Below are positions 13,001 through 28,000 of a stretch of 64,000 bases of DNA, one piece after another. Every line of letters begins with the position of its first letter. Position 1 is the first letter of the stretch. The translations under genes were made by a program, and so were the position numbers. The DNA comes from Aptenodytes patagonicus. Lineage: Eukaryota > Chordata > Aves > Sphenisciformes > Spheniscidae. The notes below the pieces were generated by a model, which saw nothing but the letters and a program-made list of their open reading frames with translations, did not search any database and was not told the origin of the DNA. The stretch lies in NCBI RefSeq assembly GCF_965638725.1, contig NC_134949.1:130926969-130990968 (forward strand), read 5' to 3'.

Positions 13001-16000
13001 CAATGTAACATTTGAAGAATTTGATAACTTCTGAAGAGATAAGGTGTAAGATTTCTTGAGTCTTTTAGCAAAGAACAAATGTAGCATTGACTGAATATTA
13101 GTGTCTCTGTAAGGTAGCCGGACCTTTGTGAGGATTAGGAACACAGATCTGTCTTAGATTACCACAATTATTTACTGATCTTAATGAACACAGAAACAGG
13201 AAGCCAACACCACCAGCCTGTTCTTTCTCCTACCTACACACTTGTGTATTGACGTACATGGTATCAGCGTTAAAGTAATTCCCAAATTTGAAACTCTGTC
13301 TGTGGATAGGGGCATGTGGGAGACACTGTACCACTCTGGCCTTAGCCTCATTTGCCAAAGTGTGAAAGCCTCGGAGATGAGCATAGTGGATTAGCATAGC
13401 ATACTCAGTATGCTCTGAATTCTTTAGATAAATTAAACATGGATTGGAGCTCTGCATTTGTCTGCATTTCTGTGTTTTAATCAGGCCCTGAAGCATGACT
13501 TTGAAGTAGCATTTTGTGTGTTTTCATGTTATCTCTAACAGGACCTTAAAACAAAACAAGGAAGAGACTGAATAGAAGAGTATGAAAAACCCTTGCAGTA
13601 TCTATCTTCCTGATTAGCCATGAAGAATTCTGGTATCTCCTCTTGTGGAAATATGGCTGTTAATGCCATGGCCTTTACACAGACAAATCTCCGGATGAAG
13701 TCAGTAACAAATATTTTTTACTGACAACAGACATTCCTCACACAAGCAAAACTCTTATAAAAGGTTTCAAGATTCCCTGTAGAGCTCTCTCTGAAGAAAA
13801 GACTGCTGATAGCAGCTACAAGTTAAAAGGAGGGACTGAACAGGGTATTTACTGATTGCAAGGTATTGGAACAGATGCTGGTTTTGCTGTTATTTCTTCT
13901 TAGCTCATGAGTTTCTTTTTCTGTGTGTTTATTCCGGCTTGAAGCATGTGACTGTGGAAAACCTGTTCTGTTCAGGGATGGGATGCATGGTCGCTTTTGT
14001 TAGCCGTCTAACAGGTGTCCACCCTAAACAAGACATAGCCAGTCACACCAGTCAAGGAAAAGAGGCAATCACACTGGGAAATTGCCCATTTTTCTCAGAC
14101 TTTTTTTTAGGATGTCAGGACAGCTGATTCCTACCCGACACAACTGATAAAGAATTTCAAGAAGATGGTTCCTTTACAGGGTATGCCATTAGAGGAAATT
14201 CAGGCATAATCAATTACCAACTAGTGAAAACTGCTGGATTTTCTTCCTTAATCTGTTGAAAGTAGACACTAGAATTATTAGATGCTTACCAGCAGGACAT
14301 CAGACAGTCCTTCTGCCAGCATTTCTAGATGTCATATCTTACAGCAGGAAACCCATGTGGAAACTGGGTTTATTCTTTGTGAAATCAAAACCAAATTGAA
14401 CTCCGAAAAAAAAAAATAGACCTCATCTGAGGAGATGAAGTCTCCTGTAATCAAACCAATTTGAAGGAAACCAGGTAAGGCTGGGATTGCATAGGAAAAA
14501 AGACCTGGCTAGATAAGAGTCTTTAGTAAAGATGAAGTTTTGGAAGGTGAAGGGGAGTAAGCACAGGCTCATCAGGTGACTTTTCATTTAAGGTTCCTAT
14601 GTTACCACCGACTATAAGGTCTTTTTCTCTTTTCAGTCTTTTTGCAAGATTGGGAGCCTATAAACTTCAAAATCCCAGAGCTTGGAAATATAAGAGTGTA
14701 TTGGAATGCTGCATATCTCTTTTTTCAAAATAACTTTCATTTCTACAGAGAAAAGCTGGAAATTTTTACTCAAGTGTATCCTCTAAGCAATCCAAAATTA
14801 AACACAAATAAAAGTGGTGAGAAGTAAGAGATGCAGAGATGCAGAGATTCATCCCCTAATAATGCCAGCGGACTGGTAAAATCATCCTTTGAGCTCTTCA
14901 GTGCTGCCACTGAACCTTATGGCCACTGAACTATAGTGGTGCACAATGGAACTGCTCTACAGGGGAAAATACAGATACAGTATTTATATTCCATTTCACG
15001 TAATATATCAGACATGCTAAACAGCACTGAAAGGCTTAGAGCTCCTTAATGGGTGGTAACTTCTTGCTACTGTGTCAGCGTAAATGTAAATGTCTTGTGA
15101 AGCATGGAAGAACTGTATTATGAGCAGGTAATAAGTCACTAAAAATATGTTCACAGCAGAAATGCTTTCAACCCTTACCTGCAGCAATTCTAATATAAAC
15201 TGGGGACTTTTATAGATCTGTGCCCTTTTTGCTTTAAGTCTCAATCTCAAGTACTTCTAAGGCCTTCAGAGCCCTAGACACATGGATGTAAATATTTGAA
15301 ATACCCTCCGGGTCTACTACAGGCATTCTTTTTTTATTCTTACATTAACTGAATGAGGTTGGCGTGTTATGCTTCATTCACAAGAAATGCCAAGGAATTA
15401 ACACTCAGGTTGTTCTTTTGGGTATGCTGCTCAGCCTTGATTATGCAAAGTCAACAATAATTCTGTAAATGAGAGCAGGAGTGAAGCAGAGCACGTGAGG
15501 CTCTGTACGGACTTGGTAAAGCCCTCACTCCACTGTAGCAGGCAAGTGCTGTGCCCCAGCAGAGGAGCAAAATCCCCAAGTCAGGGGTCATAAACAGGAC
15601 TTGACCTGGAAGAGCAAGCAGTGACAAAGGGGGGCTGAAGGCTTGGATGGGAAGTGGGTATTGTGGGAGATTTCGCCACAGCATGGGGACTTCTCCAAAA
15701 TGGCTGGAAGATTTGCTTGCTTCTACTTTTTTGCCTTATTTCTCGTAGCTTACTGTCTTTCCCTTTTGCTTGTGCAAACAAAGGTCATTCAAGAGACTGT
15801 GAACCAAAGATTTAACGGTCCTTTATTATCCCATTTGGGAAGAAGAAGAAATGAAAACTGGCCTATACAAAGCATGTCCATATGTGCATCAGAACACACC
15901 TGGATTTGCTGCAGGGTTGGCATCTGAATGGCAGAGAGCCTCCGGGTGACAGTCCTGCATGTCTGGTGGGATGGTGCTTGGAGAGGTTATTGCAGGGGAG

Positions 16001-19000
16001 CACTGCATAAGGGCCCTGACTGCATCCTTCCCCTTCCTGGAGGTTTGGCTGCTGGGGCTCAGAGCCAACTTTGCAATAGCGCAGCTGAGGGCTGCCCCTC
16101 ATCACTGTGATGTCAGGGGGTGAGGCTCCCAGACAGCACTGTGAGGAGCCTCCATCAGGGCCAACCTCCTTCTCTTGGGAGTCACATCTATTGCTGCTTT
16201 GTAACCATGCCCATGCTGATCCTGACCCGGACCCCCACCTGCGGGCTGATGTCCCAGCCTGGCCTTGGCCCACCCCCATCCCCACAGAGGTGCCCAATGC
16301 CCTGGGCTGTGGCTGCCCCCGGCTGCCTCCCAGCTGCCCTGCTCCCTGGCGAGGGGCAGTGGGACAGGTGCCGGCTGAAGAGGCCCTGCCCTGTCTGACC
16401 CACGGGGAGCGCCTGGCACCCGAGCCTCCCCAGTAGCCAAGGAGCCACCAGCCCACAGGGCAGCCTGACATACTGCTCTGAAGAGTCTCACTATTTGTCC
16501 TTCCCTTCCCATTCACAAGTGCCACAGTGCAATCTCACATTGGCCCTGGTAAATCAACCCTTCCTTTGGCTTCACCTGCCACCTTTGGTGACACTGCAAT
16601 CCTTCCACATCATTTTGTCTTGGAGCCTGAAGCCACTCCTTCCCAAATGTGACACCTCTGCACTTTTTAATTCATTCTCCACTGCTCTGGTGTGTCCCAT
16701 CCCTTCTCAATTTCAGTTCCTTTAAGCTGATGTAAATAGCTGATCTTCATCTTTCCAGCCTGGCATGCCGGTATCCCTGCTCACCATGTCAGGTTCTGTG
16801 TCTTCAGTCCCAGTCTCTCAGCACCGCCCTCCCATCTCCCTCCTACTGCGACCTCTGTCAGCATCCTCTCCTCCTCCCCCTTCTCTGTCGAGAGGCTCTC
16901 TGCTTACAATGGTCCAGTGAGAATGGAAGAAAAGGCAAGACTCCTGGGGAATAATAATACTTATTTACATCAGTGTGGGGGATTTACCTTTGATATGTTT
17001 CCCATTCACCTTTAATGTGACATAGTAAGCTATGTATGTTTGACTTGAAAAATCCTCCATCTCTCATGCTAATAGAGTTGTAGCAGGGACGCATGTGCTC
17101 TGAAGCATTTAAATGGCACGCTTTGATGAAGCTATAGCTGTCCTGCTCAAACTGGGGCTATGTCCCATGATGTATGAAGAATTTCTTTTGAGGGGATGTA
17201 TTTGAATCCCATGGCAGTGTACGAGCTCTGCTGAACTGGCCACAATGGCCACTGGACACAGTGGCCTAATGTACCTCAGACTTGACTGTTAAGTCTCAGA
17301 TTAATCTGTTCCCTTTGTAGGCCCACAAGTTTATATGATTTTTGAATCTTAAATTTGTAGTTACTAAACAAGGCAGTGGGACACACTTTTCTGAAACATC
17401 TTCACACTACTGTTGCAGCTTACTTTGATACCGGCAGTTACATATCTAGCAGGGAGTGAGCGCTAAGTACTTTCATGCCTCAAGAGACTGAAATTTTGAC
17501 TTTCTACTATCAACACCCATATGTCTTCCACTTCAGTAGTTAAAGGCAAGAAAGGAAAACTTAAAATGTTCAAATGTTTGGTCTTTTTCTTACATTTTCC
17601 TTGGATTTCATCACAGAGAGAACAGCAACATTGTTCTCAAACAATCTCTCCCACTGACTGTGAAAACTGTAGTATACAGCAGAGGCAATGGAACCTCAGC
17701 TGGCTGATTGCGTATTTTGAATTGAGCCTGACGAGCCTGACACTGCATATCTTTCACCAGAACAAAAAGGACCTTTCAGACACTACTAACCTTCCAACAG
17801 CTGAGCCTGACTGAATTGACCTCAGGATGCAAAAGGGCTGCCTAGAAAGCAGCACAATACTGAGGTTGGATGAGTCTTTAATACATGGAGTGCTATGAAA
17901 AACAGCAAGAGCACCTGCAAAAGACAACCTCATGTTCTGCCTACTTTCTGCAACATTGGAGGGAATCCGCTGGACAACAGCCTTGAGCTCAGTTCTTCCC
18001 TGCTATGGCAATGGGGATAGGCTGCTAGCTATTCATCCCTGCATGCATGTGGGACTGGGCATGATTAAGATCTTCCAAGGGTGCCAGTAAGAGAACAATG
18101 CCATAGCCCAGCCTCCACAGCAGTCCTGACAGCAGGTACAGCTGTGGAGGAGGGCATGTGAAATCAGAAACTGGCTGCAAAGTGTTGGTCAAGTTTGGTG
18201 CTGCTGAAATAGGGGGATCAGAGTGGCCTTCAGTGCCACCCTGTCACTGCAGGAAGGCTAAGGCCCACCAGCAGCTGGCCTAACTAGGATAAATAAAGTC
18301 TTTGCTTTTTGATTTTGCTTTTTGATTTGCCAGCCAGCTGTACTTCTAGCTCCATGAGGAGCAACAGAACCAGAAGGTTCTAGTCTTGTTTGAATACATG
18401 TGCTGTCATCAGTAGAGCTATACTACTGAGGTTCATAAAATGTTTCCGTTTGTGTGACTGTCACTCTCATTAACACTCTGTAAGCCAAATTTGATAAAAA
18501 TATTTCTCGTCGTGAGACATTTTGGAGAGCTAGAGTGGATGGAATGATGGTGTACCGAACTACAGATCCTGTGAGCTGATCTGTAAATATTTAAGGAATC
18601 TGGAGTGCCTTCTGACATTTTCCAGAAAGAAAATATTAGCTTCCAAAATTCTGTGAGACAGGTTTCAGCCTGATCAACTACCAAATACATAGTGATCAAT
18701 CAAGTGACATTTTACCAACCTTGCTGTATCTGTGAGACTCTCATTAGTGCCCAGATGTATGTCTTGTGTTGTAAGGAAGGAAGGATGTCCTCCAAGGAGA
18801 GCAAATCCTACAGTGAGGACAAATAAAAAAGAAATTAAACACCAGCACCTCATATTTACAGCCAAGATTCAAAAACTTCTTCATGTAAAAGATATTTACA
18901 GCAATAAAAGTAAAACTCAGCAGGGCATCCAAATGTTTCAAATGCTTAAAGTCTGACACACAAGACACAAATAAATTTATTTTGGAATAAACCCACTCAA

Positions 19001-22000
19001 ATGTGATGCTTTGCTGAAATCCTTCAGCATGAGTTCTGATCTGTGTTCATAGGAACAGTCATTCAAGCTGCAAGGCTACATATTGCCAAAAGCATCACCG
19101 TGGCTCCCTCTTAAGAGCTAGGTAATCCATTCATCATGCTGAATTTCTACTTCAAGGGACTTAGCATCCTAGAAGGGCCATCTGAGTCACTAGGTGTAAT
19201 TCCACATCCTTGCAAGAAGCTTTAAGTATATTCACTCAGATAGAAAACCCTAAGTCTCCTCATACACTATAACAAACTTGAGCTTGGTCACAAATGAACC
19301 AAGTGCCTTAAAAATTATAATGTGGCAGAGAGAAAAGGAAAGATCTTTTCTTTCCTCCACCCTGCAATAGTTAGGAATTTACAAGGTGAGCCAAGGAACT
19401 GGATGGATCAGGTCTGAAGAATGAAATCCACTCCTGAACAGGAAACCATAGAAAGACCTGAGCATCATTTAAGAATATAAAACACTTTGGGGAACTTAAA
19501 AGGTGTCTGGACGGTATTTTGGATAAAGACAAATTACATGCTAAGGACAACTGTCAGGTTCTGTCCTGCCTTATTCCTGTTGCACCACCACTAGAAAGCT
19601 ACCACAAGCAACCAGGTGACACAGACAGAGAGAAAAACAGCTTTTTTTCACCAACGCTTGAGTCTCCCTGCCTTTGTCCAGTTTAAGCCTAAAGCCTCCC
19701 TCCACTGAATCTCAGTGTAAAGTCCATCGTGGCCACATATTGGAAGGATGGAGCCCAAGGGGGACTGTTTTATGAACTGTCACAAATAGTTTAGCATAAG
19801 CCTAGCTGTAGGACACAGGGTCCTACAACTGTGGACATACAAAGTGTAGGATTTAAACTGGGCTGTAGGTAGCCCTGTAAGGCATTTTCTGTGCACTGGG
19901 GAAGATTTTCCGCATAAGAACAACTCCCTTCTAGTACAGAAATTGTCAGGGAGATCTTGCCCTGTCACTAATATCCATGATGGATCCAGAGAATCTTGGT
20001 GTGGACAAACCAACCTTGTCAAGACAGCACTGCGGGGGAGTAAGCCTTTTACTGTGATAAATCTAGAAGGAAGCCCATCTTGTTTTTATTGCCAGGAAGA
20101 GAAAGGCTGCATACAGCACAGAAGAGCAGAGACCCCACTTCTCTACCAAACTGTGATCTCTTGCAAGTGTTAACAAATTTCATGCTCTTAAAAAAAAAGG
20201 AAAAAAAGAGGAAAGCAAAAAATGAAAGAAAAAAAGGTTAAAAGCTGCTTGGGCTGGTTGTAGCCGTTAGATGGCACTGCAGACATCACCAGGACTGCAG
20301 CTTCAACATGATGTTTGTACATTAAAAAGTTGATCCCACTGCTACTCTTCAAAAAAGGATTAAACCAGGACTGAACACTGAAACCTTTCACAGATAAAAC
20401 CAAGCAACTAGGTTCAGGCGGCAGGCCTGGGCGCCACAACTGGGCCCCTAACACAGAGCAGCCCTTATTAACTTCCATCCCATGCGGGCAGCAGGGTTGA
20501 GGTGAGGTCTTCCACTTCGCATCAGTTCAGCCAGACTCTAGACTTTAAAATGCAATAGATAAAAATAATACTGGCAAATCATTGCCTTTTGACTGCCTCA
20601 ATTTCCTTAAAAGTCAGATTAAAAATAATGATGCTCCAGACCCCACCTGAAGGGCAAATCTCTGCTCCGTCCAGCCAGTGTATACTCATTTTATTGAATG
20701 GGCCTGATTTTACTTTCCCTTTGTCATCATTAAGGATTGCTCCAAATCTCAACAAGATTAGAGTGAGAACCAGCAAACTTTTAAGAATGAAGCATCACTT
20801 GTTCTACTATTACTTTTTGCTGTTAGAAAAGCACTATACATTTGCCGGTTGCTTTGCCCTCCTTTCTTGGTTATTCCGAAGCATTTTTGTATTAAGGCAG
20901 GAAAAATGTTTAGGTTTCCTCAAATACTTTCACCTCCTCTCTGCAGCTCAGACACAAACACTGTATTTATGGGAATGTGTATGCAAACTGTTGCCTAGAC
21001 ATTATAGCCTACCTATTCAATGCAAGTTTTTAAGTCAAGACCTCAAGGTTGAGATGTTGTTTGTAGCAACTTTTCCTGTCCAGCTTCTTGTGGTTTTTTC
21101 CAAAGCCATATACAATTATGTCAGTGATTTATCCCCGCAAGTTCCACACAATACAACAGCTCTGCATTTTAGGCTTCTAAATGCATACACTTTGGTAGAT
21201 GTTTCACAGTCCAGGCAGGCTCCCATGGACATATTCTGTTTTCTATAAATGATGCCCAGGTAGAAAAAGAGGAATCTGGCCATTTATTCAGAATTGCCAG
21301 ACGTCAGGCAGCCCAGTCGGAGCTACCACCTGGAGTCTGTGTACATAGCAGAGTCCTAACGTGTTGGGCTTTCTGCTCGTGAACTGGCCATCTGTGCAGG
21401 GCCTGGGAACATAATTCCATCCAAAACTTTCCATCTGGAAACACAGGAGCTCTGTGCTTTAGCTTTGTATATAGTTGCAGAGAAAGAATCTTTGCTTCAG
21501 ATGCTTTCATCCAGACTACTAGTAGAAAGAAAAAAATGATGACTTTTGAAGATATGCAGGCACCAATTCAACAAATAAGCACACGCTGGAGTGCTGTGTT
21601 AAACTGGAAGATCTAACCCTTTTTGTTGTCACAAGCTGGTCATATCCAAAGCCACATACTGAGTGTTTATATGAATCTTGGTACCTTCGACAAACTGTAT
21701 TAAATGTTCATACTGCAGAGCCAGAATAGATTATTATCTCATGTCCACACTTCTCACTACTATTAGTTTTCAAAAATGGACAGTTTTATACCTCAGGCTG
21801 TGGCAGATTATTGAGCCCACTTATGCAAACTCTTTCACGTAGGACACGTGTGCTGGTGGTTGTACAGACATGGGTTAGATCTCCATTCCAGACAGCCCCT
21901 GCTACATTGGGTGAGTGGGCCAAAGTGAATCCTCTAGTTCACACATTGGATACACAGCTGTGGGGCTGCTCTGCCATCACCAGGAGACATACACAGCCAC

Positions 22001-25000
22001 GTTCTCAAACTCAAAGGAACAATCTGGTTTTATATTTCAAGACATCTGGATTTGGATTTGTTAGTTTCCTCACTGCCTGCCAGGACTTACAATCTAGAAA
22101 GTATTTTTCAGTTTAGACTGATAACAAAGAACTCTTCTAGGCAGCAACTGCAAGAATATCCCTAAAGTAGAAACTTAAAAACTGATAAGCAATTTTTTAA
22201 AGCTATCCTCTAAATGGAGAGTAAGCTAAAAGAGTACTCTTGCCCCCTCTGTAATGTGGCCAAGCTAAATAATACTACCCATTCTAACAAAAAACAGACC
22301 CTGTATTCCTGCCATGTAATACCATCCCCACTACATTAGAACATAAGAAGTGATGCAATTATTTCTGTGACTGTATGTAGTAGTCTTCAGGCATGGACAT
22401 GATGTTTCTCTCACCCTGCTGTGTAAGAGGAGTGAGTTGGGAGTAATTCCACTAAAGCCAGTGGCAGTGAACCTCTGTAAAGCTGTTAAGACCTTGTATA
22501 TTCCAGTGGACAATGAAAAAAGGTATACAGAGCTTTTCTGCCTGTATTGTTTCCTCTCCATTTCTACCTTGTGACATATTGTCTGCATTCAGCGTCTGTG
22601 AAATGGTTGGATTTATTTATAATTTGTTCACTGAAATGTAACTGCAGCTGTATATTTTAAGAGTATCAGTGACAATCAGAATATTTTACACCAAAGCTGT
22701 AACAAAACCAGGGCATTCACTTTTATGCCATGCCTGAGGATGTTTATTTTACAAGTAATATATGACCATGTGGAATATCTTTGTTTTCAAAAAGTTCGCA
22801 AAATTTTATGCAGAATGGGTATGGGATTCTGACTGCAAACAGATGACAATTTCCAGTATTATAGCAGATATATAGAAAATAGACATTTTCCAATATAACA
22901 GCTAGTGATAGCAATAAATCTAGTAGGCTCCACAACACTGGATTTACTTTGCCAATACCCTATGGAAGTTACTTGTAGTTCTTCATTAAACTTACAACAC
23001 CACTACTACTCTTAGAAATGGTAAAATAATATGGGTTTCAGAAATATGCATTAGGACAAGATTAGATTTATTCAAGAGAGTAAAGGGGCAATGAATTATA
23101 CCACAAGGAGCTGTACATTGTTCAGTACAGTTGCAATGTCGTCAGAATAAAACAGTTTAGAGGTATAGTATGTTGGAAAAGCCAAAACTGTCGACTGTTG
23201 TCTTACAATGCATTATAAATCAATGTTTTGATAATCTTCTTTGATCAATCTTGGCGACTGGGAGAAGTGCCCAAAGACTGAAGGAAAGCAAATGTCACCC
23301 CTATGGTGACAAGGGCAAGAAGGAGGACCCAGAGAATTACAGGGCGGTCAGCCCCACCTCGATCCCTGGGAACGTGATGGAGCAGCTAATCCTGGACACC
23401 ATTTCCAGGCACATTAAGGACAAGAAAATCATCAGGAGTAGTCAGCATGGCTTCACCAAGAAGTCATGCTTGACCAGCTTGATAAACTTCTATGATGAAA
23501 TGGCTGGCCTGTTAGATGAGGGGAGAGCAGTGGGTATTGTCTACCTGGACTTCATTATGGCCCTTGACACTGTCTCCCATAAGATCCTCATAGACAAGCT
23601 GTTGATGTACGGGCTGGATGAGCAGCGAGGTGGGTTGAAACTGGCTGAATGGCCAGGCCCAGAGGGTGGTGATCAGTGGCACAAGTCTAGTTGGAGGCCA
23701 GTGATTAGCAGTGTACCCCAGGGGTCAATACTGGGTCTAGTCCTGTTTAACATCTTCATTAATGGTCTGGATGATGGGGCAGAGTGTGTCCTCAGCAAGT
23801 TTGCTGATGACACAAAACTGGGAGGGGTGGCTGATATGCCAGAGGGTTGCGTTGCCATCCAGAGGGACCTCGACAGGCTGGAGAAATGGGCTGACAGGAA
23901 CCCCATGAAGTTCAGCAACGAGAAGTACAAAGTCCTGTGCCTGAGGAAGTATGGACCAGTACAGGCTGGGGGCCACCCAGCTGGGAAGCAGCTTGGCAGA
24001 AAAGGACCTGGGGATCCTGAAGGACACCAAGTTGAACATGAGCCAGCAATGTGCCTTTCCGGCCAAGGTGGCAAATGGTATCCTGGGCTGCTATAGACAA
24101 AGTATTGCCAGCAGGTGGAGTGAGGTGATCCTTCTCCTTTATTCAGTACTGGTGAGGCCACACCTGGAGTGTCCAGTTCTGGGCCCCTCAGTATGCGAGA
24201 GACACGGACATATTGGAAAAAGTCAGTATGTCCATGTCAACAAAGGGCCACGAAGATGACTAAGGCACTGGAGCAATTCCCTTATAAGGAAAGGCTGAGA
24301 GAGCTGGGACTGCAGAGCCTAGAGAAGAGAAGGCTCAGAGGGAATCTTACTAGTGTATATCAATACAATGGAGGACGCAAAGAGGATGGAGCCAGGTGCT
24401 TTTCAGTGATGCAATGGGCACAAACCGAAATACAGGAGGTTCCCTCTGAACACCAGGAAACACTTTTTTACTGAAAGGGTGATTGAGCACTGGCATAGAT
24501 TGCCCCAGGAGATTGTGGAGTCTCCATCCTTGGACCTATTTAAAAGCTGTCTGGGCACGGTCCTGTGCAACTGGCTCTAGATGACCCCGCTTGAGCAGGG
24601 GGGTTGGACCAGATGACCTCCAGAGGTCCCTTCCAACCTCAACCACCCCGTGATTCTGTTTGTTTATTTTTCAATAATGATGTTCTTTATAGACATAGGG
24701 ACAGCAGGACTTCTGAAAAGACTTGTATGGTGTTAATATATGGCAACAATCTCCTAGGCACTGCACAGAGCAGATTTTGTAACCAGTGCTTTCCAAGTCT
24801 CTACTCCTTTATAATGAAACCCATTGATTTTCATCTAGTTGTTCCTGAGAGTTGCAAAGTTTGTTTAGACTAATCTCATCACCAGAACCTTGTCCCACAA
24901 GTGATCTCTTTCAACATATTGAAGGTGCAACTCGTGGGAAATGCTATTTGAGATGGCTCAGGTATTTTATAAATAAACACTCCAATCCACTTCAACGTCC

Positions 25001-28000
25001 ACTTTCACTGGACATTAGAAAATTGGTATTAAATTAGCTTATTTAGCTAAAAGGAACACATGTGACCCCACATTTGTTTTGAGTTAGAAATTCCAAGGGA
25101 GAAATCATGTATGTTAAAAAGCAGCTGAAATGTATAGAGTTTCCATGGACAGAAAAAACTTGAGTCTGCCTTTGAAACAAAGTCTTAGGCTTAGGGGACT
25201 TAAGACCAATTAACTGAAGGTGTGAAGTTAATGCACAGAAGTTAAACTGCCTTAAACTCCCTTGTGGAAGCTCTCACTCAGAAATAAATTGGTTTTATTT
25301 CACTGGAGCTTAATCCCTCTTGGATGAATTTATGTGCATTAACTCCCATCCTTGAGTTAATTCATTTGAACTTTCCTGAGCTTCCCCCTTCCATAAGCCT
25401 TCAAAAGCCAAGGACTAAATAGTGCTTCCCTCTGAATCTAGAAGCACGAAGGATAAACAGATTCAGAGAATTCGTCATTACCTGCCCATGTACCAGTGTG
25501 GCAGGCAACTAGAAACTGGACTAAAAACTCCGGAATTAAAAGGTGGGTGGTCTTCACAGAGAGGGAATGCACAAGAGAAACCCATTTGTAAGTCCTGCTT
25601 ATCTGGAGAAAACAGAAAGCAGCAACAATTCTACATAAAGACCAGGATCAGCAGGTAACTGGCTATGCCAGAGGATACAAAGGCAAATTCAGAAACGCTT
25701 GCAGATAACATATCTGCTTCTTCCTTCCATTATTTTTACCTTCTCCCTTACACCTTCTAAAGATTATGTGAATACTCAACAAGTTTCCTGTCCCTTCACC
25801 AGGGAGAAGTCAGCCTAAGGGATGCTGGGTCAATTTAAATGTGAGAAGGGCAGGCTTCTCCTTCCTTAATGTGTAAAAATGTACCCATAAGACAGTCACC
25901 AATTCATAGTTATTCCTTGCTAAAATGCAAGCACGTGAATGATTTATTTCAGCAGTCCCACTGACTTCACAACAACTACCATGTAAATAAAGCTATGCAC
26001 GTGTTTCAGTGTTTGCAGGACTGTATCCTAAAAGGATAATGTTCCAGTGCCTGGTCTTATTAGGCTAATACCCTGGAGTCTCCATCAAGTTATCTTCCCC
26101 TGTAGGTAATCATGTTAATTTTTTTTTCCCTAATTTATATCAAGGCATTACTACGATTCCCAGTCTAAACACACTCTGAAATGTGACAATGGTAGTGGAT
26201 AATACATTAGAAAAATATTTATTAGAGCTTGCATGGAATTAAATTTGTGACGCTTACTAAAATAGATGTTAGGAAATCTTGCATCTTGCCAGTACAACTA
26301 GGCGCTTACACCTGAAATGCTTACTTCTGCCTGTTACTTTATTTCTGATCTATCATGTTTTGGAATGATCTGGCGAAATTTCGGTGACGAAAGGCATGTG
26401 CTTGTGAAATTAATATGCAAGGTGAAACACATTTAGCTACCATTCTTTTCCTATTTTTGCTTTCAAACTTTAGGTTTCTCCTGAGTAGAAATTGCTAAAT
26501 ACAAAATTATGCAGTGTTTTTCAGTACATCCTCACAGTATATGATTTCATATAAAATCTGGCTGTGCCATTGCTTAGACCTACCTGTTTCTGCAGATAAT
26601 CTTGTTCTTGTGCTTCTCTTCTCAAAAATCATGGCCAAAGATTTTCCTTGCATCAGAGGCAAATACTGGAATATGAAAATTGAAGGCATTTCAATTTTAT
26701 AGTCATTATACACTTTACAGTGTGAAATACTTCTTTCACATTTTGATTCAGCATTAGAAAAGCTACACAGGTGTTTTTTTAACCATAGCTTTGTTCTCCT
26801 GCCCTTCAAGGAATTTATTAGCAGTGGAAAGGTTAAAGGGAAAGAAGTCATTCTAGGGGCAAAAAGCAACTGCATTTTGGCACTCAATTTGAGCTAGCAT
26901 TAAGGAGAACTCTGATACTAATTTAATCCCATGCAGGGAAGTGTCTTCCATTTCCTACATTTAGTGCTGCACGTACACCATGTGTCGATGGAAGGGGTTA
27001 GCCAACAACAGGGAGTTAACTGTGCAAAGCTGTTTAACCTTTTCACTTGCGAAGTTCTCTGAAGTATTTAAAGAATATCTCTGAACACTTTACAGGAAGG
27101 CTCTTTGATTTGTAGCACATGATTTACAGTATTTAAGAGTTCAGGTGATGTTGTTTAGGACAAGACAGCTGAATGGCTCATTCCCAATACTCTTCAGAAC
27201 AATATTCATTTCAACATCTGAGTGACCTAAATGACAGTTAAAGCATTTTACCTCTCCTTTGTGCTTTATCCTTTGTTTCAAATCTGAGGCCATCCACAGC
27301 AAATACTTCAGCTCATTTGCTGTGTAGTTCTGTAGAGTAAGGAGGTCACGACCTTTCAGATGAACATTCATTTGAGCTGCTGGCCCATACCTGTGTCAAA
27401 AGAGCAAAAAATAGACGCTTTATGTCATTCGACACTAAATTGTACTCATCCTAAAGCCAATGAGCAAGCAGCTGAAATCTCTCCCACTCCCCTCCTTTGA
27501 CCCAGCTGGATCAGCTTGATGGACTGTGTTAATTACTGTCAGACAGCCACAACATGCCACTATGCGCTATATCTATCACCACTATAACCGTGTCTCAAAT
27601 TGTATTATAAACTGTACATTAGATGTAGTTTCTTTTGCCTTCTGATATGCATAAGACTTGACTGCATGCTGCCTAATCAAATAAACCCAAATGCATAAAG
27701 ACACTCAGGGCTTGGTGAAATGGCTTACGCATAGACCACAACGCTGCCCTTTGGGGGCACAGAATACGAGGAACTGATCTTGATGCTCTTTCTCCTTCCT
27801 TCATGCTTTGTGGATGAGTAGACACTTTCCATGTTCCACCGTGGAGGTGGAACAATACACCCCAGTACACAACAATACACAATACAAACGGTGGCATTTC
27901 TATAAAGGTGTATGAAATCTCTTGATTACACTAGGGAAGAGGGTAAAAAATCCCAGCAAAATAGCCATGTGCTCTGGTCCTTCTCCTGCCACACAAGAGA

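Larger units (their letters stand above)
18808..26583 (-). other. OTC: OTC intron 3
   Basis: 7,776 bp, the longest OTC intron. It holds a 1.4 kb CR1 LINE fragment (23250-24660), a foldback element (25206-25364) and diverged ancient repeats near 22425 and 25950. A 219-codon open frame at 20589-21248 has no recognised product. Confidence 0.85.

Noticed and set aside
23673..24161. Minus-strand open frames of 62-162 codons opposite the CR1 fragment
   Set aside because: They are antisense shadows of CR1 reverse transcriptase sequence.
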